The notes: generated by a model not told the origin, from the letters alone. 64,000 nt of DNA from JBEBGV01 sp040081265 (GCA_040081265.1 JBEBGV010000012.1:1-64000), one strand, 5' to 3'. Counted from the stretch's first letter, positions 52,086-60,804 are shown. Made by a program: numbers and translations.

Positions 52086-53635
52086 GTGCGACGGCGGCGG
52101 CTCACCGTGACGAACCGCAGCTGGCCTTTCTGGTCGAACTCCACGTCACCGGCGTCGAGCGAGCGCTCGAGCGCGTCCTTCCACGAGTCGGACACACGGC
52201 CGCGGACGCTCGCCGGGACCTTCAGGATGGCACGGTCCCGTGCCGCCTTCAGCCGTTCGATCCGCGCCTCGCGCTGCTGGTCGGTGATCGGCTCCCAGTT
52301 GACCGCGTCGTTCCGTCGCGCCAGACAGAGATGATTCTGGTTTCGGGCCTTGACGAACACGACCTCGAACCCGTTTGCGGCGAGGATTCGCACCAGCGCA
52401 CGCTGGTCGAACCCGTGCATGTGGAGCGGGTTGAAGTGAGCAATCATCGACTGCCCGCCGGCGACGTACTCCAGTTCCTCTGGCTCGTTGTAGAAGTAGA
52501 CGAAGCCGCTCGGCGTCAAGCGCGAGCGCACCTCTGCCAGAAACTCCGCCGGCCTGAGCATGTGCGTGAGCATGTGGTTGCAGACCACCAGATCGAACGG
52601 CCCCCCGAAAGGGCTGACGAAGTGGTCGTAGTCAACCAGACCTCGCGATTCGAATCCGTAGACCTCTTTGAGCAGCAGCTGCTGGCTCTCCCACATCGGC
52701 ACCACCGACACGTCGGCGCCAAACAGCCGCCGCAGGCTCTCGGCAATCGCGCCGGTCCGCGGCCGCAGCTCCAGCACACGCGCGTTCTTCACCGGCACCA
52801 GGTTGCCAATCAGATCGACGTGCACGCTGTTCTCGAAGCGATCCTTGACGAGGCCCTCGAGGTACTCGCGCTTGTGGAGACCCAGATGCTCGGACACGAA
52901 CACGCCGCGTGACGCCATCGCCCGAAGCTGCGCCTCATCCTCGGCTGACAGCGCATACGGGTTGAGCATCGGGTTCTTGATCTCGGCGGCACCCCCCTGC
53001 TTCGCGGTGACCTCGCCGAAGTGCTCCAGCAAATAGCGGAACCGCTTCCCGACCGGACGTCGCGAGGCGTAGAGCACCCCGCAGGCATGGCACAGCATGT
53101 AGTCGTATCGCGCCGACCCTTCGTCTGGCGCAACCTCGAGCATGATGAGTTTGTTCCACTCGAGGATCGGTGTCCGCACCGCATGTCCACAGCACGGACA
53201 CGCATCGAGGACCAGCCACTCGCGCCCGTCAGGGTCAGGGTGCGCGACGCCGTCGGCAGGACGCCCGTAGCCGGGCCCAGGCCCCTCAACCGTCAGAGGA
53301 ATGGCGGGACCACCAAGGTCCGGTCCCCTCCCACCGTCCTTGCTGACTCTCGATGCCGCACCATCCCCGCGCTGCAGCTTCTGCAGCTGGAGGGTGGACT
53401 GCTGACGCCACTCGCGTACCTCCGAGTGCAGTTCGTCGATTGATGCCTGCAGGCTCTCGAAACGCTTCGCGTGAACCCGTCCGACCGTCTTCTCGATCTG
53501 GCGGAGCCGATCGCCGGTCTGCGCCTCCGACTTCTCCACCCGACGCAGTCGGTCCCCGATGTCACGAAGCCTGGCACTTCCGCCGGCCATGAGGGCAATC
53601 GACTCTCGGGCAGCGCGAACGGCTCGTGCAAACAC
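52082..53635 (-). CDS. Methyltransferase with coiled coil and zinc knuckle, copy 4
   Basis: 517 residues. Residues 20-90 are coiled coil (LRRVEKSEAQTGDRLRQIEK), then a Gly/Pro-rich linker. DACPCCGHAV and CHACGVLYASR supply zinc cysteines. The SAM region is degenerate: VLELRPRTGAIAESL replaces the usual Gly-rich LDxGCG loop, but LVVCNHMLTHMLRPAEFL and the C-terminal GFDQRALVRILAANGFEV are intact. The C-terminal 60 residues hold DVEFDQKGQLRFVTVSRRR. It could bind SAM weakly or be a non-catalytic scaffold. It is 4 bp from the pseudogene. Confidence 0.7.
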   Translation of the reverse strand: MFARAVRAARESIALMAGGSARLRDIGDRLRRVEKSEAQTGDRLRQIEKTVGRVHAKRFESLQASIDELHSEVREWRQQSTLQLQKLQRGDGAASRVSKDGGRGPDLGGPAIPLTVEGPGPGYGRPADGVAHPDPDGREWLVLDACPCCGHAVRTPILEWNKLIMLEVAPDEGSARYDYMLCHACGVLYASRRPVGKRFRYLLEHFGEVTAKQGGAAEIKNPMLNPYALSAEDEAQLRAMASRGVFVSEHLGLHKREYLEGLVKDRFENSVHVDLIGNLVPVKNARVLELRPRTGAIAESLRRLFGADVSVVPMWESQQLLLKEVYGFESRGLVDYDHFVSPFGGPFDLVVCNHMLTHMLRPAEFLAEVRSRLTPSGFVYFYNEPEELEYVAGGQSMIAHFNPLHMHGFDQRALVRILAANGFEVVFVKARNQNHLCLARRNDAVNWEPITDQQREARIERLKAARDRAILKVPASVRGRVSDSWKDALERSLDAGDVEFDQKGQLRFVTVSRRRRT

Positions 53636-53639
53636 CTGA

Positions 53640-54457
53640 TTACCTGTGAGCGGTGAAGGGACGCGTCAACCGCTTGTAGTAGTCGGCGAGGCGAGAGTTG
53701 AGCTGCTGGCGCTGCCGCTGGCGACGCTTGGTCGCCTGCCAGGCGTCGCGAGCCTGGCGCCGTGCCGCAACCGTCTGTTCCTTGTCTTTCAACCGTGCCT
53801 GGCGTGCCTGAGCCGCGAGTGCTTCTCTCTCTTCGATTCGTGCGCGCTTGCGATCTTCGCGCTGTGTCAGGAGCAGAGCCTTGCTCGACAGGTGGTCCCA
53901 GCTCAGGATGGACGCCGTCGAGCGAATCCCGACGGCACGGGCCTCGTTGAGCTGATGAATCTGCGCTGACCTGGCCACCGTCAGCGACGTCAGCAGCAAC
54001 ACGTCGGGGAGCTGCCGTTCCAGAAACGTCACTGCGGCCCGGCTCAACGGAAGGCGCCGTTTGAGCCAGACCAGAGCTCGGAGCACCCCGCGGTGACCGA
54101 GCACGGCTCGCCCCGTCGGAGGCACTGGCCAACGCTCACCCGCGGGGTGCGCTGGAGGTTACGGATACGCAGCTTCTCAGCTGCCGCGTTTTCAGGGCCG
54201 AGAAAACGAACGTGGTCGAGCGCGTAGCGAATCGTCTGGGCGAACGGGAACCAGATCTCGCTCGCTGGCGACGGAGCCCGCCCCCAGGTCACCGTCGGAT
54301 GCTCGGCGCCGAGGCGCTCGACAAGACCATGCCCGCCGAATGACTCCGGCTCCTCCGCAACGACGTGAACATGATGGCCGCGCTCGGCCAGCCCCCGGAC
54401 CACAGATTCATAGCTGCGGAAGTCGGCGAAGTGCAGGGAAGAAAAGACAATCTTCAT
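53640..54457 (-). pseudogene. Family B pseudogene: frameshift plus internal deletion
   Basis: The 5' part (54457 down to about 54130) encodes MKIVFSSLHFADFRSYESV and continues as B3-like sequence through RIRNLQRTPRV, then goes out of frame. The second frame (from about 54125) resumes with RAVLGHRGVLRALVWLKRR and runs to SWDHLSSKALLL. There it jumps directly to a charged tail (TQREDRKRARIEEREALAAQ), skipping about 320 residues that contain VTGAQ, RPHP and the NTS turn in other copies. The gene therefore has lost its catalytic C-terminal half. The ATG still overlaps the B5 stop by 4 bp, so it keeps its place in the operon. Confidence 0.85.
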
Positions 54458-56232
54458 TCAAACCGGCGGAAAATCGACTTCATGGAGAGGCCCCGGCAGA
54501 ATTCGACGGCCCGAGATCGAGCGCTCCTCCACCAGCGAAGACGACGCTTTCTTCCCTTGTGTTCCTGAACCGCCAGTTGTTTCGCACGCCGTGCGCGAAC
54601 GCGCACGGCGTGCTTAGACTCACGCTCGAGCTCAGCTTCCCTGGCCGCTCTATCGACGCGGTCAGCCTTAGCTTTCAAACGCGACTGTCGTGCCGCGAAT
54701 TTTGAATCCTTCACCCGGGCACGATCGTGTTCCAACTGTTTTCGCGCAACTTCAACCGAGTCGATCATGAGCCATTTGCCGACTTCACTCTGAGCCTTGG
54801 CCGCGAGCCAACGTACGACGAGCGCACTGCTCGTCTGCTCGACGAACCACCTGTCGGGCTGGGGCGCCGGCCGGACGGCGAGGGTTTCGAGTGCCGCGAC
54901 GAAACGGCCCGTCGAGGGCACTCCCAGACCCTCCGGGCGGACAAACGCCTCGAGAAACCGTCTATTTCTGGGGTCACGCTCGGCGCCCAGGCGCAAGCAG
55001 GCGCCAAGCTGCTCCAAGTGGGTGGGGACATCTGCGGCAGTGTGGAGTAGGCCTCCACCGACTGTCAGCAGATATCGAAAATGAGCCATCCCTTCTTGGT
55101 GCATTCGAAACTCGGGCAAGAGTAACGTCAACACTGGCCGACCAACGATTGCGGCTTCCAGAAACACACTCGTACACAAGCCGACGACTACGTCGCTATA
55201 GAAGAGGGAATCGAAAAAATCGGCCTTGGCATCTTCGTCGATTGGCGTACGCCCGCTCACCACAGTGTGTTTGCAATCGTCTAAGCTCACGTCGCGCCAC
55301 TCGCGCGCTCGCTCAGGATGGGGGCGAATGAGCACAGACGCTTCTCGAAGGTCGGGGTCGTCACTAGCCCGAAGCTTGAATACCCAGTCCCGCACGAAGA
55401 CCGGCTCGACCGGGTTGGGCACAGGACTCATGGCTGAACACACGTACAGGACAACGCGCCGCGCTGGATCAAGGCCCATGGCCTGGCAAAACTGCTGGCG
55501 GTCGCGAACGGGACATCGATCGAACCATTGGTCGTAGCACTGAGCTCCCGTCACGATGACACGCTCGGCCGGCAGCCCGTGCAGGGAGACCGCCTCTTCT
55601 TTCTGTACGTGGTTCCATACCAGGGTCACTTCTGGCGCAACATGGAGGAGCGCCTTGCTGGACAGATGGTCCCAACTTTGAACCGCCACCGCAGTTCTCA
55701 TGCCGAGCGTGCGCGCCGCTTTGATTTGGTGGATCTGAGTCGATCTCGCCATAGTGAGTGACGTCAGCACCAGGATGTCCGGTCGATGACTTGCGAGGAA
55801 TGAGCTGACCTCGGAGCTGACTGGAATGCGGCGCTCCAGCCATGCGAGCCACTGGACGAGCACTCGGGCGCCCAGAGTCGACCTTGGCACCAGCGCCGAC
55901 GCCCAGCGGACAAGCCGGGGTACGCGCCCCACATTCCTAAGGCGCAGTTTTTCTGCCGAGCTAAACTCTGGACTCAAAAAGCGCACGTACTCTAGGGCGT
56001 AGCGAACCTTGCGAGCGAACAAATACCATGGCTCGCGGTCCGGGAGGGGCGCCCAACCGAACGTGAAGGTCGGATACTCCGACGCCAAACCCTCCACGAG
56101 CGCCTGACCACCAAAGGTTTCGGGCTCCTCCGCTGCCACGTGGACGTGATGACCACGTTCGGCCAGCGTCCGCACCACAGACTCGAAGTTGCGCATACCG
56201 GCGAAGTGCAACGTGGAGAACAGGACCTTCAT
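54454..56232 (-). CDS. Family B putative glycosyltransferase, copy B5
   Basis: 592 residues from the ATG at 56232; the frame extends 15 codons upstream but without family similarity. MKVLFSTLHFAGMRNFESV, EYVRFLSPEF, SWDHLSSKALLHVAPE, VTGAQCYDQWFDRCPVR, LIRPHPERAREW, LCTSVFLEAAIVGRPV. The last 110 residues are a Lys/Arg/Glu-rich tail. It is a sister of B3, but codon third positions look more A/T-rich than in B3. It is the first gene of this minus-strand run after the divergent gap at 56233-56334. Confidence 0.66.
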   Translation of the reverse strand: MKVLFSTLHFAGMRNFESVVRTLAERGHHVHVAAEEPETFGGQALVEGLASEYPTFTFGWAPLPDREPWYLFARKVRYALEYVRFLSPEFSSAEKLRLRNVGRVPRLVRWASALVPRSTLGARVLVQWLAWLERRIPVSSEVSSFLASHRPDILVLTSLTMARSTQIHQIKAARTLGMRTAVAVQSWDHLSSKALLHVAPEVTLVWNHVQKEEAVSLHGLPAERVIVTGAQCYDQWFDRCPVRDRQQFCQAMGLDPARRVVLYVCSAMSPVPNPVEPVFVRDWVFKLRASDDPDLREASVLIRPHPERAREWRDVSLDDCKHTVVSGRTPIDEDAKADFFDSLFYSDVVVGLCTSVFLEAAIVGRPVLTLLLPEFRMHQEGMAHFRYLLTVGGGLLHTAADVPTHLEQLGACLRLGAERDPRNRRFLEAFVRPEGLGVPSTGRFVAALETLAVRPAPQPDRWFVEQTSSALVVRWLAAKAQSEVGKWLMIDSVEVARKQLEHDRARVKDSKFAARQSRLKAKADRVDRAAREAELERESKHAVRVRARRAKQLAVQEHKGRKRRLRWWRSARSRAVEFCRGLSMKSIFRRFE

Positions 56233-56322
56233 CGTGCGAGCGTCTGCGCGAGCTCTAACGTGGACAAGGGCACCCAAGGCAGCTTGAAGACATCAGCCAC
56301 ATCCGCAGGTGTGACCGGCGAG

Positions 56323-56328
56323 TAGACT
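56323..56328 (+). promoter_or_regulatory. TAGACT -10 box, leaderless-type
   Basis: TAGACT ends 6 nt before the GTG at 56335. As at the glk start, this places the transcription start at or next to the first codon. No Shine-Dalgarno sequence is present in GTTCAG. A -35 is not obvious. The box drives the only plus-strand family A gene. Confidence 0.4.
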
Positions 56329-56334
56329 GTTCAG

Positions 56335-57585
56335 GTGGACACACTCCTGACAAAGGTTGCACGGAGGATAGGCCGAGCCTGGGCCGGTCTCGTGAGCCCA
56401 GACAACGTGGAAAGCCAGGCTGCGACGCTAAGTCGTCTGGCCGAGACTGAAAGCGGGCTGGCACGCCTCGCCGACCGACTCGAAAGATCCGCCAGACGCG
56501 TCGACAAGGTCGAACGGCAACAGGATGAACGGCTTCGCGAGACTGTCGCCGCCCTTCGCAAAGACACTCGGAGTCAGAACGGGCTCGTCCGGCGTGTGTT
56601 ACGCGCCTCACGCAGAGACAACGAGCGTGAAGTGATTCGTGAGCGGGTCTTTCAACGCCTTCGCCGCATCTCACGCAGCAGCGGTCCGGTCCTTGTGGGC
56701 CCATGGACCGGCGAGGTTGGATTCGAACTGCTGTACTGGATTCCGTTTGTGCGCTGGGCAATTCAGGAATTCAACATTGACCCTTCGCGCATCACGCTGC
56801 TGTCGCGCGGTGACAGTCGTTCCTGGTATGCGATCGAAGATGCGCACTATCTCGACATTTTCGATCTCAGCACTCCGGACGTCTTTCGCCAGCACACCGC
56901 CGGCGCTCAAAAGCAACGAACGTTGCGATCGTTCGATCGGGACCTGATCAGACGTGCGGGTCACCTTCTTGGGTCGCCCCCAAGCATCCTGCACCCGGCG
57001 TTGATGTACTCACTCTATTCCCCGTATTGGAGTCAGCAGACAGCGAGCCGCTGGATCCACGATTTCGCAGAGCATCAGCGTATCGTTCCGCCGACCGTGC
57101 CTGACCTTCAGCTTCCCAGCGAGTATGTCGCAGCAAAGTTCTATTTCAGCAAGTGCTTTCCGGACACACCGGACAACCGAAAGACGATCGATAGGCTCAT
57201 AGCATCGATTACCCACGATTGCGATGTGGTGCTGCTTACGCCCAGCTTCAGGGTTGACGAGCATAGAACCTTTGAGGGCGTCATGGGGAACCGCGTCCAT
57301 GGGATCGGTCACCTACTCCGACCCGAAAACAATCTGGCCCTGCAGACGGCTGTCGTAGGTGGCGCCAAGGCCTTCATCGGTACCTATGGTGGCTTCTCCT
57401 ACCTGGCGCCCCTGTGCGGGGTCAATGCGGTAGCTCTCTACTCGCATCGCACCTACTTCCCCTACCATGTCGACTTTGCAGAGCACGTGTTCAGCACGGT
57501 TCGTGGAGGATCTCTTACCGTGGCGGATGCTTCAGTCTGGCCACTCTTGAGTCCGCAAAGTTGGCAGCCTGCCCCCACGTCGTAA
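56335..57585 (+). CDS. Family A putative glycosyltransferase, copy A5, with coiled coil
   Basis: 416 residues from GTG. Residues 25-90 are a coiled coil (LARLADRLERSARRVDKVER). The signature is VLVGPWTGEVGFELLYWIPF near 120, then LLSRGDSRSWYAI (Asp replaces the second Gly), LHPALMYSLYSPYW, AAKFYFSKCFPDTPDNR, LTPSFRVDEHRTF and VGGAKAFIGTYGGFSYLAPL. It belongs to the TYGGFSYLAP branch. It is the only member on the plus strand, opposite to its neighbours, with an apparently lower GC content than the left part of the locus; this could reflect inversion or transfer. Confidence 0.62.
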   Translation: MDTLLTKVARRIGRAWAGLVSPDNVESQAATLSRLAETESGLARLADRLERSARRVDKVERQQDERLRETVAALRKDTRSQNGLVRRVLRASRRDNEREVIRERVFQRLRRISRSSGPVLVGPWTGEVGFELLYWIPFVRWAIQEFNIDPSRITLLSRGDSRSWYAIEDAHYLDIFDLSTPDVFRQHTAGAQKQRTLRSFDRDLIRRAGHLLGSPPSILHPALMYSLYSPYWSQQTASRWIHDFAEHQRIVPPTVPDLQLPSEYVAAKFYFSKCFPDTPDNRKTIDRLIASITHDCDVVLLTPSFRVDEHRTFEGVMGNRVHGIGHLLRPENNLALQTAVVGGAKAFIGTYGGFSYLAPLCGVNAVALYSHRTYFPYHVDFAEHVFSTVRGGSLTVADASVWPLLSPQSWQPAPTS

Positions 57586-57618
57586 TTAGAGCGATGACGC
57601 TTCATGTGTTGCGTCGCT

Positions 57619-58350
57619 CTAAGCTCCCCTCAGATGTCTGAACTGACTAGTACCTTGCTTCTTGCTCGCCTTACCGATCCAGTGGTCGAAGTACTCGCCC
57701 AAAGGCCCAAGAGCTATGGGATCCAGGGAATCTGTATATTGACCAGAGAGATTCTTGAACGGCAGGCGACTCTGCAGGCGACAGCGGTCGAACACGTGGC
57801 AATCGTCCCACCCGTCGTCAAACTCGAAGAGGCGATCGCTCAAATATTCGTGGACGAAGGTCGCGAAAAAGGTTCGCTGGGGATCTCTCCAGAGGTCATA
57901 CAAGATGAATCCGGTTTCAGTACACGGAGTTGTCCTGCCGATATATCCGCAGAATGACCGATCCAGCTGATCCTCCAGAAGACCTGCCGGAAGGCTCTTC
58001 AGCACCGCAACGTCCGCATCCAGGTAGAGAAGAAAGCGCGAGTTCGTCTTAAACGCTGACTCGCATTGCGCAAAGACCTTGTGGCAGTAGGTCTCCCATC
58101 GGGTCGCGAACCCTTTGGCGCCTGGCACCGGGAACACTCGGCGCAGTCGCTGATTTCGATCGATGAATTCGGTCTTGAGAGCAGAACTTGAAAAATAGGT
58201 TATCCGCGCGTCCTCTACGACAGGGCGATCGCAGTGGAAGTGGAAGTCAGCGTCTCGGTTGAAATACTCAAGCCACGTGGGAATCGTTCGAGAAGCGTAT
58301 CGCCGCCAATTGGTCGGGCTAAATGTTGTGACGACCGTCGTTCGATTCAT
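57619..58350 (-). CDS. GT-A-like glycosyltransferase
   Basis: 243 residues. TTVVTTFSPTNWRRYAS begins the fold; FLLYLDADVAVLKSLP carries a DAD metal motif at 111-113; ETGFILYDL and a C-terminal HWIGKASKKQG, where the His could be the last metal ligand, follow the pattern of GT8-like or related GT-A enzymes. It converges on A5 (34 bp apart) and its ATG overlaps the B6 stop. It has no near relatives in the window. Confidence 0.68.
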   Translation of the reverse strand: MNRTTVVTTFSPTNWRRYASRTIPTWLEYFNRDADFHFHCDRPVVEDARITYFSSSALKTEFIDRNQRLRRVFPVPGAKGFATRWETYCHKVFAQCESAFKTNSRFLLYLDADVAVLKSLPAGLLEDQLDRSFCGYIGRTTPCTETGFILYDLWRDPQRTFFATFVHEYLSDRLFEFDDGWDDCHVFDRCRLQSRLPFKNLSGQYTDSLDPIALGPLGEYFDHWIGKASKKQGTSQFRHLRGA

Positions 58351-59771
58351 GCGCTGGCGATGAGGTATTCACGTTCGATTGCGTTTGCCAGAGTCTCAGC
58401 GGCCGGGATGTCTTCGCCGAGCGGGCGAAGAAACTGGCACGCGAATTGTCGATAGCGAGAACCGTCCGAGTTACTGCGCAGCACCGACGTGAGTTGGCTC
58501 AGGTGCTCCTCGAATGTCGATGACAGCACCACACAGCCTCCTTCCTCCTCCAGAAGATAGCGAAAGTGCAGGGTACTGACCTGACCATCGGCAGCGCCGT
58601 CGCCTGCAACGATCGTGAAGACTGGGCGGCCGACAATCGCAGCCTCAAGGGCAGCGCTGGTATTCAGGCCAACAACCGCGCTGCTGTGGTGCAGCGCGTC
58701 GTAGAATCCCTGCGCGCGCCGGTAGTGTGTTCGCACGACCACGGCGCGTGGATCGTCGAACGGGCGGGTAATCGTGCCTTTCTTCATCTTCGCGTTCCAG
58801 CCGACCGTCTGAGCCGGGCCTTCCTCAGGCTCCATCCTGACATCCGGATGTGGTCGAATGAGAATGTTGCATTCGCGAAGCCGAGCATCTTCGGATGTGC
58901 GAATCTGCCGAACCCAGCTGGCGATGAATGGCAATTCCGTGCCTGTAACGACAAACTTCGAAGAACCCAGGTAGATCAGAATCGGCTTTGCTGGATCCAG
59001 GCCGAGAGGCGCGCAGAACTCCTGCCGCGTGGTCTCCGGCACGAGCTTAAAGAATTCGTCGAACCTTGGCGCCCCGGTGGCGATCGCTCGCTCGATCGGA
59101 TACCCGTGCAGCGAGACCGCCTCCTGACGCTGACGCTCGTTCCAGACAAACAGACGATCGGGCGGTAGATGCAAGCCGCCCTTGGTGCTGAGGTTGTCCC
59201 AGCTGAAAAGCACCATGCCAGTGGGAATCCCCATCTGTTGAGCGCTCTTTATGATCTCCGTTTGCGAAGAGCCAAGGTCGACTAACGGCGACACCAAAAC
59301 GACGTCGGGGCGCGGACTGCTGAGCAGTGCTTCAATCCGGGGGTCACTTGGAATGGCCTGTTCCATCAGACCGGCAATCAGTTGAAGGCGCTGCCTCACG
59401 GTGCTTGACAGTTCCAGTCCGCGGTCGCTCCACCCGGCCTCCGGCACCTGTTCGCCGCCTGACAGTGAGCGCAGTAGCTTTTCGAACGCACGCGCGCGCA
59501 ACTTGGCAGCACCTTGGTAAGGCTGCTCGAGGTAACGCAAGTAGTCGGCCCCTCGCCTGATGCTGGTCGCGACAGGAGCCCATTCGTCAGTGCGTCTCGG
59601 CTCCCAGATCTCAATCGACAAATTCGGACTCGCTGTCACACCTTCCGGAACAGACAGGTCATCGTCCGGCCAGACGAGCCGCACCAAGTGGCCGCGCTGC
59701 AGGAGGATGTTAATCAGGCCCGCGTAGGTGGCCACGTAGTTGCGCTGCTTCAGCGCGATGAAGATCTTCAC
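58347..59771 (-). CDS. Family B putative glycosyltransferase, divergent copy B6
   Basis: 474 residues from GTG 59771 (KIFIALKQRNYVATYAGL follows). Motifs are variants: DYLRYLEQPY, DVVLVSPLVDLGSSQ, SWDNLSTKGGLHLPPDR (DN for DH), ATGAPRFDEFF (for VTGAQ), LIRPHPDVRMEP and LNTSAALEAAIVGRPV. An extra loop with a GTITRPFDDPRAVV segment follows RPHP. There is no charged tail. It marks a second branch of family B with B7 and B8. Longer frame to 59831 overlaps the methyltransferase remnant. Confidence 0.63.
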   Translation of the reverse strand: MKIFIALKQRNYVATYAGLINILLQRGHLVRLVWPDDDLSVPEGVTASPNLSIEIWEPRRTDEWAPVATSIRRGADYLRYLEQPYQGAAKLRARAFEKLLRSLSGGEQVPEAGWSDRGLELSSTVRQRLQLIAGLMEQAIPSDPRIEALLSSPRPDVVLVSPLVDLGSSQTEIIKSAQQMGIPTGMVLFSWDNLSTKGGLHLPPDRLFVWNERQRQEAVSLHGYPIERAIATGAPRFDEFFKLVPETTRQEFCAPLGLDPAKPILIYLGSSKFVVTGTELPFIASWVRQIRTSEDARLRECNILIRPHPDVRMEPEEGPAQTVGWNAKMKKGTITRPFDDPRAVVVRTHYRRAQGFYDALHHSSAVVGLNTSAALEAAIVGRPVFTIVAGDGAADGQVSTLHFRYLLEEEGGCVVLSSTFEEHLSQLTSVLRSNSDGSRYRQFACQFLRPLGEDIPAAETLANAIEREYLIASA

Positions 59772-59799
59772 TGGAGCGAGTCCTGCGGTGCGAGAAACA

Positions 59800-59968
59800 T
59801 CACAAGGAAGGGCGTTCTGGCCTGCGGGCAATCATCCTGAGGTTCTTCCCGTAGGCTCCGGCGTTGGCGAGAAACTGCAAGATGTCCGCAATCTCGGCGA
59901 GACCGTCATCTGGACGTTCCAAGACCTCGCGGCGATACCAGAGATAATCCTGCATGTCCAAGCCCGTG
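59800..59968 (-). pseudogene. Remnant of zinc-knuckle methyltransferase C-terminus
   Basis: About 56 codons in one frame: GLDMQDYLWYRREVLERPDD, then IADILQFLANAGAYGK and NLRMIARR, ending at TGA 59802-59800 after a changed 6-residue tail. It is nearly identical to the end of the methyltransferase at 47.6 kb (47598-47745). Similarity stops at about 59968, where IS3-type sequence begins, so the rest of the gene was lost or displaced there. It sits upstream of a family B gene, the same order as B3 and its methyltransferase. Confidence 0.85.
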
Positions 59969-60804
59969 CTCATGCGGATGCGGCGTAACGCCCGCCGCGC
60001 TCGTCAGGCGATCGAGGTCCTGACGACGGACCATCAGCTCTCGGTCCGACGCGCGTACCGCGTCGTTGGGCTGGCACGCGCGGCGCAATACCTCCCGCTG
60101 GTCGACCCGGCAGTGCAGGACGCGGCCGTGATTGCCGCCGTGCAGGACTTCGTGGCGGAGCATCCGCGCCTGGGTTTCTGGAAGTACTACGACCGCCGTC
60201 GCCTGAATGGCCACCGGTGGAATCACAAACGCGTGTATCGCGTCTCCTGCGCGCTGCGCTTGAATTTGCCTCGTCGGACGAAACGACGCGTGCCGCCGCT
60301 GTTTCGGCAGACGCTGCTGGCGCCGACGCGCCTCAACGAGATCTGGGCGATCGACTTCGTGCACGACGCGCTGTACGGCGGCCGGCGGTTTCGGACCTTC
60401 AACGTGCTGGACGAAGGCAATCGGGAGTGCCTGACCATTGAAGTCGGCACGTCGCTGCAGGCCTCGCGCGTCATCCACGTCTTGGACCAACTCGTGGCGC
60501 TCTACGGTCGTCTTGATCGGCTGCGGCTCGACAACGGACCGGAACTGACCTCGCAGGTGCTCACCGAGTGGTGCGCCCAGCGCGGCATCGGGCTGCAGTA
60601 CATCCAGCATGGGAAGCCGGTGCAGAACGCCTCATCGAACACTTCAACCGCACGTATCGCGAGGATGTCTTGAACGCCTATCTCTTTCACTCCACGCCGG
60701 AGGCCCTGCAGTTTCCTGATGCGTGGCTCGTCGACTACGACGAGCGACGGCCCCATGACGCGCTGGGCCGAGTCCTCCGCTTACGTATTAGCCGCGCGTC
60801 TTAA
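59969..60804 (+). pseudogene. IS3-type OrfB transposase, frameshifted
   Basis: The first frame gives an HTH_21-like start (LTTDHQLSVRRAYRVVGLAR), then EHPRLGFWKYYDRRRLNG, the rve core with WAIDFVHDAL (first Asp) and LRLDNGPELTSQ (second Asp), ending at HGKPVQNA. Here one base is missing: AACGCCTCATCGAA instead of the expected AACGCCTTCATCGAA. The next frame continues LIEHFNRTYREDVLNAYLF (the catalytic Glu) and ends DALGRVLRLRI at TAA 60804. All three DDE residues are encoded but in two frames, and no orfA remains, so it is probably inactive. Confidence 0.88.

Noticed and set aside
59969..60804. IS3 frameshift as programmed translational recoding
   Set aside because: The shift is in the catalytic domain of orfB, with no slippery A-run, and orfA is missing; decay is simpler.
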